Under the pieces are notes generated by a model, which ran no database searches, was not told the DNA's origin, and saw only the letters and a list, made by a program, of their open reading frames with translations. Positions 46,921-58,722 of a stretch of DNA of 64,000 nt are shown one piece after another. Origin of the DNA: Persicaria tinctoria (taxonomy: Eukaryota > Streptophyta > Magnoliopsida > Caryophyllales > Polygonaceae); contig JBANSL010000002.1 of NCBI GenBank assembly GCA_037127255.1, forward strand, positions 43,309,892 to 43,373,891, given 5' to 3'. The number at the start of each line of letters is the position of its first letter. Position 1 is the first letter of the stretch. The position numbers and the translations under genes were made by a program.

Positions 46921-49049
46921 GGCAAATCAATTAACATAATATATTTCGCTTTGAGAAAATGTAAATCAATTGTAACGCAAGAGTAAAGAACAACATAACA
47001 ATCTGACAAACATTTTAAGGGAGCGTGTAATTTCCTGTAGATTTTTATTTACCAAATACCTTGGTGCCATAAGCAAGAATTCAAAAGCTAGCTTGAAGGT
47101 TGAAGCACTGCTTTCTTTTTGTGCACAACATGAATGTTAACAAAAATGGAGCTCTTTTATTAGTATATGGGAAATAGATTCTTGGTATGTTGGTGTCTTG
47201 GTGATTCAATATTCTATTAAGATGGTCTTAACAAAATCAAAACAAAAAGACTGGATGGACAGACAAACCTGTTCTTGTAAAGTCTGCATCTGAATGAAGT
47301 GTTTTGACATCTTCTTGTATGCCTAAAAAGAATTAGGAAGTAAATGATAATTACAATGTCAAACAAAAATAGAATTTTCTAAGTATGCTATTCATTATTT
47401 GAGAAACTTTTGCGTTAACAATCCTTCTCTAATCTTAGCCTCCACCAATATTGCTTTTTCCTCTTCCGGTGCCCTCGGAACATGCAAATGGTATGGTAGA
47501 AAGAAGCTCATGATGCAGAAATGATTTTTAGAAATTTAAAGCAGATAAAATACTAGTATTTTTGGTATAAAAATGGTATCAACACTTTGATGAGATATTG
47601 AAGCTGATTTGGGTTAATCTTTCTCAGGGTAAATAACTTAACAAATGCACGTAAGAATAATTGACCAATTGAGAAGAATTTTGCACAAATGTTGTTTGCA
47701 ATCAACAGAAATCCTTATCATGAACAAGTTCTTCATGAATCATGCTGGATTAAAAGGTTCAAATCAAATCTTATATTTAAACAGTATAATTTACATTTAC
47801 ACAGAATTCATCAAGTCCAGTGATTGCATTATGCAACTTACAAATTTTATACATAGAGAAATCCTAGCGTTATTTGTAGCACAGACAATCTTTAAGACCC
47901 GACTTTCGCATTTGGTCGAGATAATTCTTTTAAAAATACATTAAAAAAACACAAATGAAAAGCTCATTCACAAATACACGAATTCAGCAATCGGATTAGA
48001 AAGATTATACACCTTGAAATTTGACAGTAGCCGAGTGTGAGATGCAAGATCGATGTGGTTAAATGTAGTATAGCCAAAAGATAATATACAAAACCATCTT
48101 TGAGGGGAGAAAATCGATTATTAATGGACAAAATCACAACTCAGATATGTACATTAGTAAAAAGATTGATATGGAAGACAAAACTAAGCCAAATTTCCTT
48201 TTCCATTACCACTCAAATTGCAATTCCAAAACTTTAACACTTTCATTCTAACCCCGTAGAAAAATTGAAAGCAACACCGATCACTTTGACATCAACAAAC
48301 ACAAAGAAGCATACTTTCTTCACTAAATCAGCACACCTGAAGACCAATCGCCAAACCCTAGAAACCAAGAACAAAGAGCCTAAAAAAGGACCTTACTTTT
48401 TTAACCGATTCAGCCCCAAATCCGCCAAATCAGAGTTGCCTGCTGCGGAACTGGACGGATCGCCGCCAACATCGATCTCACCCCAACCTCCACCACCTCG
48501 AACGCCGCTTCTGCCGCCACTGCAGATCAGCGTCTTGGTCTTTTCAGCGCCATTGTGGAGGCGAGAGCGGAGGAAGGCAAAAATCGGGGTGTTAGCAGAG
48601 AGGGAGACGAACGGCGGTGGAGTCGCCTACCGGAGGAGGAGCACCCCTGATGGATGAAGGGGGAGTGGTTTCGAGGGGCGGTTGGGGTTCGGGGTTTGAA
48701 GGGTGTTAGGGTTCGAAGAGGCTGAAATAGGAAGGATTGGGGATGAAGAGGAAGAAAGTGGAAGAATTTGGGGACGAAAATGGGGAAATAGGGTTAGATT
48801 GATGGAGATTCGAAGGATTGGAGCTCCGATTTTGGGAGAGAGAATGGGCGAAGAAGATGGAGAAATAGGGTTTGGCCGCTCGGGGAGAGAGAATGGGGGA
48901 AGAAGAAAGAAGATTGTGGCACGCAAGCCCTTTTTTTTAATGAATGGGCGAAGAAGGTTGGAGGGGGAAATTTTGGGAAATTTTTGTTTGAAAATTTGGG
49001 GGAAAATAGGGCGCCAAATTTCGTGGGATAATGAAATCAACTATAGCAA
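46921..49049. other. Interior of the CACTA-like element, mostly unassigned
   Basis: Mostly AT-rich. Short minus-strand pieces near 47480-47400 (HVPRAPEEEKAILVEAKIRE) and 47330-47280 look codon-like but are too short to name. 48260-48660 is C-rich. 48660-49000 is G/A-rich with simple frames. None supports a product. Confidence 0.35.
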
Positions 49050-49122
49050 CGGACTAACATCTTTGTTCGTCACCAGAAATGAATCAGGCAATGAAGAATC
49101 TCGTTTGTCCGTCGCCTCGATC

Positions 49123-50929
49123 TCAAATTTGAATCTTACTAGTATTCGGTACCCGCCCGTTGTGCGGTTTTTTTAATAAATTTTATTATATAAAACATCT
49201 TTGAATTAATATAAATTATTACTCCATATAAAGTAAATATATATATAGTTTTCAGTTGTGTTATGTTTTTGAGAATGTAAACATTTTTGAATCTACATTA
49301 ATCATATTTGTTCTCTTATTTATTAAAAAGCTTAATCATTTAAAAATATTAAATGTAATATATACTGTATATTGTAAATGGAGATGGCGAATAATTTTAT
49401 GAAATTAAAAATACTAATGATTATCCATTTATCTACGTGTATTTTCATAAATATATCCCATAAAAAATCATTAAATTAATTAGTAATTTCTTAAAATTGA
49501 AACTTACTTTACGGTGAAACTTCTACCATATCTTGCTTGATATTCCAATTGATTAGTTTAAAGATTGATTCAAATAGTCCGGTTTTGAAAGATAGATTAA
49601 CGGTGCTATATATAAATATATTTTATATATTAGATAGTTATGACTTATGAATAGATTTATGTAAAATAATTGCTGACATGAAGCACACGTATATATTAGA
49701 TAGATTTATCTAAAACGATAATTTTTCTACCTAATTAAGATATAAGACTGAATATTTATAAAAAAAAACTAATTAAGATATATGTTATATTGGATATATT
49801 ATTGATCTAAAAAGATAAGTTTTTTTTATCTAACTATGCTGACTTATTAATTGATGTGGTCCAAAAAGATAATACTATTTTAATTCAAAATATGGCACGT
49901 ATGAAAAAATTATCCCGTTTTAATTCAGCAAATTCCATGGATGCGAAATCGCACCAAAGCCCGTTTCAGGCATCTGCTTAAGTATTCCCTCCGTCTCAAA
50001 ATACATGTCTTTTTAGCAGATCTACGTTACACTTAACCTACTTTTTACATCTAATCATTACTCTAATCTTTACCTCACGTACCCCAAATAAACCAATGGG
50101 TTTATTTTATTTTTAAAGATATGTATAACAACTAATATATGGATATCATATTATTTATTTCAATTGTTAAATTTAATAATTTTATTGATAAATGGGGTGA
50201 CAAAAGGATTAATCTTTAGTACAGTTTTTTATTTTATTAGTACGGTTTTTTATAAATAAAGTGACAAAAGGTTTTAGGCTAAAACGATAAATGTTTGGCA
50301 TTAGCTTGGAAAAAAAAGGATTAATCTTAGTAAAAAAAATAAATGAAATTGAAAAAATAGTCGGTGAAATTCAATATACAAAATAAGATACATCAATGGG
50401 TTTATTTAAAGCTAATCATGATATATTTCAAGCCTATATGGCCATATCTAGATAATACTATACCAAACTACATGATATATTTTAATTCACTATTGTTTCA
50501 AATAAATAAATTTAATTTAAATAGTTGCATAGATGGTAGTAGAAGATAGATTATATTTAGATAGATATTGATAATATCATATCGTTAAACGTGTTTAACA
50601 TTGAAGTCTATTACCTATATACGATTCTTTTTTATTTATCGCAAAAAAAAAATTCCCAATAAACTAACATCACGTGAAAATCTTAAATCATAATTTTAAT
50701 ATTATAAATATAAGATTGTATTGGGTAGATTATTTGATCTAAAAAGATAAGTTTTTAGCTAACTATATTCGTTTATTAATTGATGTGGGCTATAAATATA
50801 ATACTATTTTAATCCAGAAAATGCCACGTGAGCAAAAATAATCCCGTTTAATCCAGAAAATTCCGTGGACGCGAGGTCGCTCCAGCGGTCTCTGTTTTAG
50901 TATTTTATATAAATATATAGATTCTCAGT
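49123..50929. other. AT-rich sequence with repeated blocks and a MITE-like end
   Basis: About 49800-49970 and 50725-50895 are diverged copies (shared GATCTAAAAAGATAAGTTTT, TTATTAATTGATGTGG and AATACTATTTTAAT), about 925 bp apart. CTCCGTCTCAAAATACATGTC at 49988 resembles one end of a Stowaway-like MITE, but the other end is absent. No genes. Confidence 0.45.
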
Positions 50930-51723
50930 ATGAAATATCAAATCTCAATCTTAAATATCGACCTTGATCTTGATCTTAATATTGATTTCAATTTCAAATT
51001 TCAAATCTCGATCGCAATCTCAAACGCAAATTGAAACTTCATATTTAACTTATATCACAGAAAATCTATATAACAAACCAAAATCTAAATCTCAAACCAA
51101 TTCATAATAATCTCGAACGAAAATTTCTAGTCGGCTCCGGTCGAATTTTCATGTTGAAACTTTGAGTATTAATAACGAAATTCACCTTAAGGCTAACGAA
51201 ATCAGGACTTCAATGTGGTAGCTATGATAGAAATCAGCTGGGACACAAGGAAATCGGGACCTCAATCTCCATCTCAATTTCAAATCTCGACCTCAATGTT
51301 TATCTCGATATCAAATCACAATGTTTGTCTCAATATCAAACCTCGATCTTGATCTTAATCTTGATATCAATCCCAAATCTCAATCTTAATCTCAAATCAT
51401 GATCTCAACCTCAATCTCAAATTTCAATCTTTGTCGCAATATGAAATCTCGATCGCAAATCTCAAATCTTGATCTTAATCACAATCAAAATCTCAAATCT
51501 CGATCTCAACCTTTAAATCAATATAAAATCTCAAATCTTAATCTTAACCTCAATCTCAATCTCAATTTCGGTCTCAATCTCAATTTCGGTCTCAATCTCC
51601 AATCTCATATCTCAAATTTCTCATATCTCAATCCCAATCTCGGTCTCAATCTCAAATCTCTCATATCTCAATCTCTAACATAAATTGAAAATTCATACTT
51701 AACTTATATATAAAAAAATCTAA
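50930..51723. repeat. CTCAAT/GATCTT degenerate hexamer repeat, copy 1
   Basis: Long run of TCTCAA, ATCTCG and GATCTT words with irregular 6-bp phase. It includes a unique segment (AACGAAAATTTCTAGTCGGC) also found at 58085. Frames are N/L/S-rich artefacts. A Mutator-like element has inserted at its right end. Confidence 0.75.
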
Positions 51724-52059
51724 ATATAAAAAGGGAAAACTAATTAAAATACCACCACATTTGGGGATATGGTAAAAATATATCCTCAACTTTCAAAAGT
51801 AATAAATATATCCCGACCTTTGATGGTGGTGGTAATATATTACCACGATTTTTTCTCACTGGTAAAAAATGCCGACAAAACATCCTACGTTGATTTTTTA
51901 CAAGGGTTTTTTTGAATGGTTCTCTTAGGAAAAAAACAAAGAGTTGGATCGGGTTCATACACCACACCTTTTCCTCTCTCCTACCTTCTTTCGTGATCGC
52001 CTCTTGAGCTGTCTTTCGGTCTTCCAGGAAGCTCATAGTTCCTCTTCAATGACAGTCTC

Positions 52060-53460
52060 TCATACGTTTGGGTACCCGATCCTTCGCCTGTGGGCTCAAG
52101 ATCAAGAACCACGCCGTATATTTGCCCGATCTTGCAATGCTCTTTCGATATCTCCTGATTAACACAATTAACTAACGAATTAGTAACTACTAAATAAAGC
52201 GATAGAAATTAACTTAACAACATTTAAACTAGTCTACGTAATAACTAACTAAGTTAAAACTAACTAACAAGAATACTTAACTTAAGAAATTCTATCAACT
52301 AAAAGCTACGGAAAATAATCTAACTAACATCTAATTAATTCTAAACTAACAAATTAACAAACTACTGTAATAATTATCGATGGAACTACTATACTAATCC
52401 TAAGCTATCAATTTAACAAAGCAACAGCATATGGAAAACAAAGAACGCGAGGGACGAGGATGCTAGTGCGAGCGCGCGCGAGCGGGGGCCGGGGTTCGCG
52501 GAACTGGATGCGCGGACTGGGTGCGCAGAAGCCGAGCCGGGCACACAGGAGCAGGTCTCCTCAGGGTGTACGGACGCCAAGCCTCGGCGACGATCGCTGG
52601 TGGCGAGGGCGGATGCGAGCACGATCGAGAGCGCGAAGCCGCGGAGCAAGGTGCTGGGGATGCGGGAGCGAAGCCTAGCGAGCGCAGGGGCTGGCTGGCG
52701 CGCGTCGATGATATTGCCGCGCTCGCAGGGACGCGAGCCGGGACGCCGGTGTCTCCAAGGGTTGCCAAGTCTTCTTGGCGATGGATCTAATATTGCAGGC
52801 TGTGTTTATTTGATTTTGATCAAGGTGAGTGACGGTGATGGTGATTGTGAAGGATGAAGATGATGATTGGAGTAGTGCCGACGATATTAGAACAAACGAA
52901 CCGGATAGCTTTTGGATTGATAATCGAGAACCCTTTAATCCATAAAGGGATGTCTCAATTTTATTCAATCTGATTAATTCAAAGTGCATAAACATGAATA
53001 TATAGTAAAGCTATGGAAGATCTTACCAATCCTTCCTTGCAAAGGAAAGGGGGTTGGATAGATCTATTATATCTAGAGATAAATAAAATAAATCTAAGAT
53101 AAATAAAATCCTAATAAGATAAATGTTTTCATAACTTGGTGGCCAAGGATTATATCTAGAAGAGATATAATTAATTTCCACCTTATTTATCTAAATTGCA
53201 TAAAATAATAATTAATAATAAACTAATTTGAAGACTAGAACCAGCCCACGCATTCAAGCTACTCGACATGGGCCTCAAGAGCACTCGACATGGGCCAAGG
53301 CCCACCCGATATACATCTTGAATCTTCTTCCATGGTGGCGCCTTCTTCTTTCTCTTGAGGACGAGACTCTTTGTCATCAGTGGCCCTCGAATCGGTCTTG
53401 AGAGCTCGCCTGGATCAAGATCATTGTTGGACCCACAGAAGGTCATCTTGATCCGCATCA
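52060..53460 (-). repeat. 3' LTR of the short retrotransposon (1401 bp)
   Basis: Plus-strand CATACGTTTGGGTACCC ... CCGCATCA. GC-rich 52445-52750 (many overlapping A/R-rich frames, shadows). It encodes the last part of the element's ORF on the minus strand (53460-53183). Confidence 0.92.
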
Positions 53461-54724
53461 TTCTCCCCTTCTTATCTTCGATTCCTCCTCGAATCGAGTC
53501 ATTGAAGAGCAGTAGGGAAGGAGCAACCACCAAAAAGTAACTTCCTTGACAATCGATTTGAGGTGGTGCCAACAGAATTTGAGGGACAGGAACCTCAAAA
53601 ACAACACCTGTCATAGGGATCATCGAGCAGTCAAAAGAAACAAAATCAAAAGGCCCAATAACCCTATGAACTCCAGAATTATCAAAATTAGGAACATTCT
53701 CAAGAGGTACAATAGCTAACTCAAGAGAAGAGTCCCCAACGTCATCATCGTTGTCGTCAGAAGCACCCAACACATCATGTGCAACACTGCATTCCACTTG
53801 CAGAGCAGTTTCGGGTGCCTTAATGGAAGATTCCTTTAACGCATGAGACACCGTTGGAAAGTTCGTTGAGTCAGCTTCGCAACAAGACTGAGGTGACTCA
53901 ATTCCGATGTCGGAGTCAACGGGAATCTGCGAAACAAGTTCGACGCGCTGTGCTGAATCTAGGCCCACGAATGTGATCTCATCATGGGCGGAGGGCGCGA
54001 CTGAATCAGGAGGGATAGATGGGATGGCCGCGGGTGCAGCCTTATTGGTGTCTGTGCTGCAGTGCACTTCCCGTCTTGCAGCAGCCTCCTTCTGGGCTTT
54101 GTATTGGCGTTGTCGTACCTGGTCCTTCAAAACAACTTGAGGAGATAAGGGTAGGAGAGTGAATCTCCTCCCAGCAAACTTAAAAGCAAAGGTATTTAAG
54201 CGACCATTATAAATAACTTGCCGATCATTTACCCAAGGTTGGCCTAAAAGAATATGACAACAATCCATTTTAACGACATCACACAACACTTGATCACAAT
54301 AATTACCCATTTGAAACGAAACCAAGCATTGTCTAGGAACAAGAGGGTCAGAGTTACCGTCCATGATACCGTTATAACCATCGTGTTGCAGTGGAGGTGC
54401 AGTTGCTAGATGGAGGTACTCGACCACCTTTTCATTGATCAAGTTACAAGAGCTCTGTTCCTCGACGATGACCGAAAGTGTGGATGTCTGAACCACACAC
54501 TTGGTGTGAAAGGTGTGCTCCATTTGATCAGCCGTCATCGCTTCCTGAAATGGAAGTACACGGCGTTTGGTTTTGTTGATCAGGGAAAAGAAATCAGCAC
54601 GTTCTTGCGCCATTTCAATGGCTAAGCGATTGGACCATTGGGCCATTTCCTCTTGAAAGAGGGAACGAACGTCGGCGATAGTAGGCGGGGAAGGGGAAGG
54701 GTTGGGGTTATTGTCGTTCGACAT
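53183..54724 (-). CDS. Gag/protease-like fusion ORF of the short retrotransposon
   Basis: 513 residues starting MSNDNNPNPSPSPP. A short gag-like start (VRSLFQEEMAQWSNRLAIEM) is followed by a degenerate retropepsin-like region (EEQSSCNLINEKVVEYLHL, CDVVKMDCCHILLGQPWVND, LNTFAFKFAGRRFTLLPLSP). Its catalytic DSG is replaced by EQSSC-type sequence. A long acidic spacer then leads to a basic tail (TKSLVLKRKKKAPPWKK). No zinc knuckle, RT or integrase. The last ~92 residues are encoded inside the 3' LTR, and the same frame exists in the 5' LTR at 57116-56841. It is open throughout. Probably mobilised in trans by a Ty3/Gypsy relative. Confidence 0.75.
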   Translation of the reverse strand: MSNDNNPNPSPSPPTIADVRSLFQEEMAQWSNRLAIEMAQERADFFSLINKTKRRVLPFQEAMTADQMEHTFHTKCVVQTSTLSVIVEEQSSCNLINEKVVEYLHLATAPPLQHDGYNGIMDGNSDPLVPRQCLVSFQMGNYCDQVLCDVVKMDCCHILLGQPWVNDRQVIYNGRLNTFAFKFAGRRFTLLPLSPQVVLKDQVRQRQYKAQKEAAARREVHCSTDTNKAAPAAIPSIPPDSVAPSAHDEITFVGLDSAQRVELVSQIPVDSDIGIESPQSCCEADSTNFPTVSHALKESSIKAPETALQVECSVAHDVLGASDDNDDDVGDSSLELAIVPLENVPNFDNSGVHRVIGPFDFVSFDCSMIPMTGVVFEVPVPQILLAPPQIDCQGSYFLVVAPSLLLFNDSIRGGIEDKKGRMMRIKMTFCGSNNDLDPGELSRPIRGPLMTKSLVLKRKKKAPPWKKIQDVYRVGLGPCRVLLRPMSSSLNAWAGSSLQISLLLIIILCNLDK

Positions 54725-55698
54725 GTTCCTACTATATCAGAAGAGAAACAAGTAAACGGAGCAAAGACCAGAAACCAAGTAATGCAAGCTCTAGTGATTC
54801 CTAAGAGTGATTCGAGTTTTAGAAATCAAAGAGCGAGAAAACAAGGCACAATATTCAAGCAATTCCCCTGGACACGGAATTTTGCAATATTGAAGACAGC
54901 AAGTAATAATCAAATTGCAAATTAAATCAGCCACAAAGTCAGATATCAAGGATAGCAAGTATAAACAAGCGGCTTAATGTGGAGAAATAAGAGCTACAAT
55001 GTGATGCTTGAATAATATGAATGTATAATATGCGAGAATAGCAATCACAAGGGCAATCAAGTGCACACACTCCGTCAACTATTATCTGACGGTTGCAACA
55101 CGGTTCAGAGAAAGAGGGGTGTGACCAAGGCTCCAGTGTCGGCACAGCACAAAATCACACAAGTAGGGTTCTTTTGTAATGCTTTAAACCGTTTAGATCA
55201 TCTAACATGTAGCAATCAAAGAACTCACAAGGAAGAGTTACTAACTCAACAATGTAAAGAAATAATGCTCTTTTTTTTTCTTTTTTTTTTTTAATATGCT
55301 CGGCTTTTTTTTTTTTTTTTTTTTAACTATGAACAAGCTGCTGGAAAAGAAGGCAGCAACCGAAAATTAAGAGCAAAAAATAAAAAAAATAGGGAAAATA
55401 GGCTAGAAACTGGAAAATTAGGGTTCTTTAGTGGTGCAAGTTTATATAATGCTTTTAATCCAAGAATCACAGTCATAGGCATGATATGTAGCAACTAGGA
55501 ATAAAAGATCACAACTTGCAGTCAAGAACTCAATATCTTCCAAATTATAGATCCAAACAAAGAATAACAAAAATAAAGTGCCAATTTTGATGGGTGAATA
55601 ATAAAGATTCAATTTTTATGCAGCGGCTATGGTGAAAAATAAGGCACGAAAAAGAAATCACTCAAATAGAAATCAAGAGAGTAAAGAACTTGCATTAA
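54725..55698 (-). other. 5' leader of the short retrotransposon
   Basis: Between PBS and ORF; about 1 kb with T-rich runs (55271-55325). No ORF supported on either strand. Confidence 0.5.
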
Positions 55699-55715
55699 CC
55701 TGAAATCCGATACCA
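55699..55715 (-). promoter_or_regulatory. Primer binding site, initiator tRNA-Met type
   Basis: On the minus strand TGGTATCGGATTTCAGG begins two bases after the 5' LTR. It matches the TGGTATCAGA core of the initiator-Met primer site with one change, then diverges. Confidence 0.65.
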
Positions 55716-55717
55716 CT

Positions 55718-57118
55718 TGATACGTTTGGGTACCCGATCCTTCGCCTATGGGCTCAAGATCAAGAACCACGCCGTATATTTGCCCGATCTTGCAATGCTC
55801 TTTCGATATCTCCTGATTAACACAATTAACTAACGAATTAGTAACTACTAAATAAAGCGATAGAAATTAACCTAACAAAATTTAAACTAGTCTACGTAAT
55901 AACTAACTAAGTTAAAACTAACTAACAAGAATACTTAACTTAAGAAATTCTATCAACTAAAAGCTACGGAAAATAATCAAACTAACATCTAATTAATTCT
56001 AAACTAACAAATTAACAAACTACTGTAATAATTATCGATGGAACTACTATACTAATCCTAAGCTATCAATTTAACAAAGCAACAGCATATGGAAAACAAA
56101 GAACGCGAGGGACGAGGATGCTAGTGCGAGCGCGCGCGAGCGGGGGCCGGGGTTCGCGGAACTGGATGCGCGGACTGGGTGCGCAGAAGCCGAGCCGGGC
56201 ACACAGGAGCAGGTCTCCTCAGGGTGTGCGGACGCCAAGCCTCGGCGACGATCGCTGGTGGCGAGGGCGGATGCGAGCACGATCGAGAGCGCGAAGCCGC
56301 GGAGCAAGGTGCTGGGGATGCGGGAGCGAAGCCTAGCGAGCGCAGGGGCTGGCTGGCGCGCGTCGATGATATTGCCGCGCTCGCAGGGACGCGAGCCGGG
56401 ACGCCGATGTCTCCAAGGGTTGCCGAGTCTTCTTGGCGATGGATCTAATATTGCAGGCTGTGTTTATTTGATTTTGATCAAGGTGAGTGACAGTGATGGT
56501 GATTGTGAAGGATGAAGATGATGATTGGAGTAGTGCCGACGATATTAGAACAAACGAACCGGATAGCTTTTGGATTGATAATCGAGAACCCTTTAATCCA
56601 TAAAGGGGTTTCTCAATTCTATTCAATCTGATTAATTCAAAGTGCATAAACATGAATATATAGTAAAGCTATGGAAGATCTTACCAATCCTTCCTTGCAA
56701 AGGAAAGGGGGTTGGATAGATCTATTATATCTAGAGATAAATAAAATAAATCTAAGATAAATAAAATCCTAATAAGATAAATGTTTTCATAACTTGGTGG
56801 CCAAGGATTATATCTAGAAGAGATATAATTAATTTCCACCTTATTTATCTAAATTGCATAAAATAATAATTAATAATAAACTAATTTGAAGACTAGAACC
56901 AGCCCACGCATTCAAGCTACTCGACATGGGCCTCAAGAGCACTCGACATGGGCCAAGGCCCACTCGATATACATCTTGAATCTTCTTCCATGGTGGCGCC
57001 TTCTTCTTTCTCTTGAGGACGAGACTCTTTGTCATCAGTGGCCCTCGAATCGGTCTTGAGAGCTCGCCTGAATCAAGATCATTGTTGGACCCACAGAAGG
57101 TCATCTTGATCCGCATCA
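55718..57118 (-). repeat. 5' LTR of the short retrotransposon (1401 bp)
   Basis: Same length and nearly the same sequence as 52060-53460; TGATACG...GCATCA on the plus strand. Confidence 0.93.
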
Positions 57119-57745
57119 GTCTCCCTCCCTCATGGTCGGCTATCTTCAGTTGTATCTCTCACATCTTTTTCCTCTTTGATTCGTTCACAACCGACTTAGC
57201 TGAATAAGTTTTTTTCCCTCTTTATTGTTGCTGTTGTTTTCGGTTTAGTTTTGTAGTTGTCAGTTTGGTGTTAGGAATAGTCGTATTGTGTTAATTTGAG
57301 GCAATTTTGACCGAATTAGTTGCTTTGTTGAATCAATTTCATTTTTTCGGGATTAATTTTGTTGTCGGTGCATTTTTTCCCTAATGAGACCGTTTAAAAA
57401 AACCCGATTTTAGTACTAATTTGTAAAAAGGCTTCCACGCAGGCTGCCTTGTCAAAAACAAAATTAATGTAGGCTGCCTTGTCAGCTTTTTTGACCCATG
57501 AGAAAACTCGTGGTAATATGTTACCACTAACCTCAAAGGTTGGGATATTTTAATTACAATTGAAAGTTGATGATATATTTTTACCATACCACCAAAGTTG
57601 TGGATATTTTAATTAGTTTTCCCATATAAAAATCAAAATCTCAATCTCAAATTACAAATAAAAATATAACAACATCTATAGTAATTTCAATTATATTTTT
57701 AACTAAATCATTTTATAAAATTCTAACAACCAAATATTTATTAAA

Positions 57746-57846
57746 AAAAATTGTTCATTTATTACACATTGAATTTCATTTGTATCATTAATAATAAAAA
57801 ATTGTTCATTTATTACACATTGAATTTCATTTGTATCATTAATAAT
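57746..57846. repeat. 51-bp direct repeat, two copies
   Basis: AAAAATTGTTCATTTATTAC and the following 31 bases (to TATCATTAATAAT) occur twice at 51-bp spacing (TTGTTCATTT at 57751 and 57802). Confidence 0.85.
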
Positions 57847-57894
57847 GTAAAAATTAATTCAAAATAATAACCTTAACTTATTTGAAAAGAGTAT

Positions 57895-58636
57895 CATTTA
57901 TCTCAATCTTAATCTCAATCTCAAATATCGATCTTGATCTTGATCTTAATATTGATTTCAATTTCAAATTTCAAATCTCGATCACAATCTCAAACGCAAA
58001 TTGGAACTTCATACTTAACTTATATCACACAAAATCTATACATAACAAACCAAAATCTAAATCTCAAACAAATTCATAATAATCTCGAACGAAAATTGCT
58101 AGTCAGCTCCGGTCGAATTTTCATGTAGAAACTTTGAATATTAATAACGAAATTCGGCCTCAAGGCTAATGAAATAGGGACTTCAATGTGGTAGCTAGGA
58201 TAGAACTCGGGTAGGACACAAGGAAATCGAGACTTCAATCTCGATCTCAATTCCACATCTCGACCTCAATGTTTATCTCGATATCAAATCACAATATTTG
58301 TCTCAATATCAAACCTCGATCTTGATCTTAATCTTGATATCAATCTCAAATCTCAATCTCAAATCATGATCTTAACCTCAATCTCAAATTTCAATCTTCT
58401 TCGATCTCAATTTGAAATCTCGATCCCAAATCTCAAATCTTGATCTCAATCACAATCTCAAATCTCAATCTCAACCTTTAAATCAATATAAAATCTCAAT
58501 CTTGGTCTTAATCTAAATCTCAAATATCGATCTTGATCTCAATCTCAATCCCAATCTTAGTCGTGATCCCAACATCTCAATCTCAATCTCCACATCAAAT
58601 CTCGATCTTGATCTTAATCTTGATCTCAATCTCAAG
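57895..58636. repeat. CTCAAT/GATCTT degenerate hexamer repeat, copy 2
   Basis: Second copy of the 50930-51723 repeat with the same order of landmarks (TTGATCTTGATCTTAATATT, then AAACGCAAATTG(A/G)AACTTCA, then the CGAAAATT(T/G)CTAGTC segment). It therefore arose by duplication of the whole block, not independent slippage. Confidence 0.75.
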
Positions 58637-58722
58637 ATGGAGGGGTTCGACCCATAGCTGTCAGGTCAGTTTGGATCTCAAGATGGAGGGGTTCGACCCA
58701 TAGCTGTCAGGTCAGTTTGGAG
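58631..58722. repeat. 46-bp tandem duplication at the LINE 5' junction
   Basis: CTCAAGATGGAGGGGTTCGA... occurs at 58631 and again at 58677. The unit mixes repeat sequence (CTCA) with the first bases of the truncated LINE, so it formed at or after insertion. Confidence 0.85.

Larger units (their letters stand above)
44735..49122. mobile_element. CACTA-like element carrying transposase and annexin fragments
   Basis: Defined by matching subterminal repeats: at least eleven CAGGCAACGGACATAA..CGTCGCCTG-type hairpin words at 44735-45300 and two more at about 49050-49122 (GCAACGGACTAAC, TTTGTCCGTCGCCT). A CACTAC occurs at 44715, just outside the left group, and may be the terminus; no TAGTG right end was found. 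Inside, on the minus strand, are a coiled-coil piece like the C-terminus of plant En/Spm transposases (45590-45870) and two annexin exon copies (46450-46920). Ends unresolved. Confidence 0.6.
52060..57118 (-). mobile_element. Short non-autonomous LTR retrotransposon (5059 bp), TSD GTCTC
   Basis: Two 1401-bp LTRs (52060-53460; 55718-57118) with TGAT..ATCA ends, flanked by perfect GTCTC (52055-52059, 57119-57123). Read on the minus strand: 5' LTR, PBS TGGTATCGGA like initiator tRNA-Met, one ORF, polypurine tract AAGAAGGGGAGAA, 3' LTR. No reverse transcriptase or integrase. The LTRs differ at only about a dozen to fifteen visible sites, so this is a younger insertion than the Athila-like element. 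The 3' LTR's outer dinucleotide is TC on the plus strand instead of TG, a point change. Confidence 0.93.
51733..57623. mobile_element. Mutator-like element with long TIRs and 9-bp TSD
   Basis: Ends GGGAAAACTAATTAAAATA at 51733 and the complement at 57605-57623. Similarity continues inward for over 100 bp (GGTATGGTAAAAATATAT, AATATATTACCACGA against its partner). The target duplication ATATAAAAA is perfect at 51724-51732 and 57624-57632. Long TIRs plus 9-bp duplication is the Mutator pattern. Without the nested LTR retrotransposon the element is only about 0.83 kb and has no transposase. Confidence 0.93.

Noticed and set aside
47400..47480. Short coding-like piece HVPRAPEEEKAILVEAKIRE as part of the annexin gene
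   Set aside because: It does not match annexin N-terminal or repeat patterns I know; too short to assign.
48265..49176. Frames in C-rich and G/A-rich DNA near the CACTA-like right end
   Set aside because: Low-complexity shadows on both strands; no recognisable domain.
51399..51683. N/L-rich frame (NLNLNL pattern) that resembles a repeat protein
   Set aside because: Direct translation of the CTCAAT hexamer repeat; no stable codon signal.
52413..52995. Cluster of A/R/S-rich ORFs on both strands, repeated at 56071-56653
   Set aside because: They are the GC-rich part of the two LTRs of the short retrotransposon; overlapping frames without homology.
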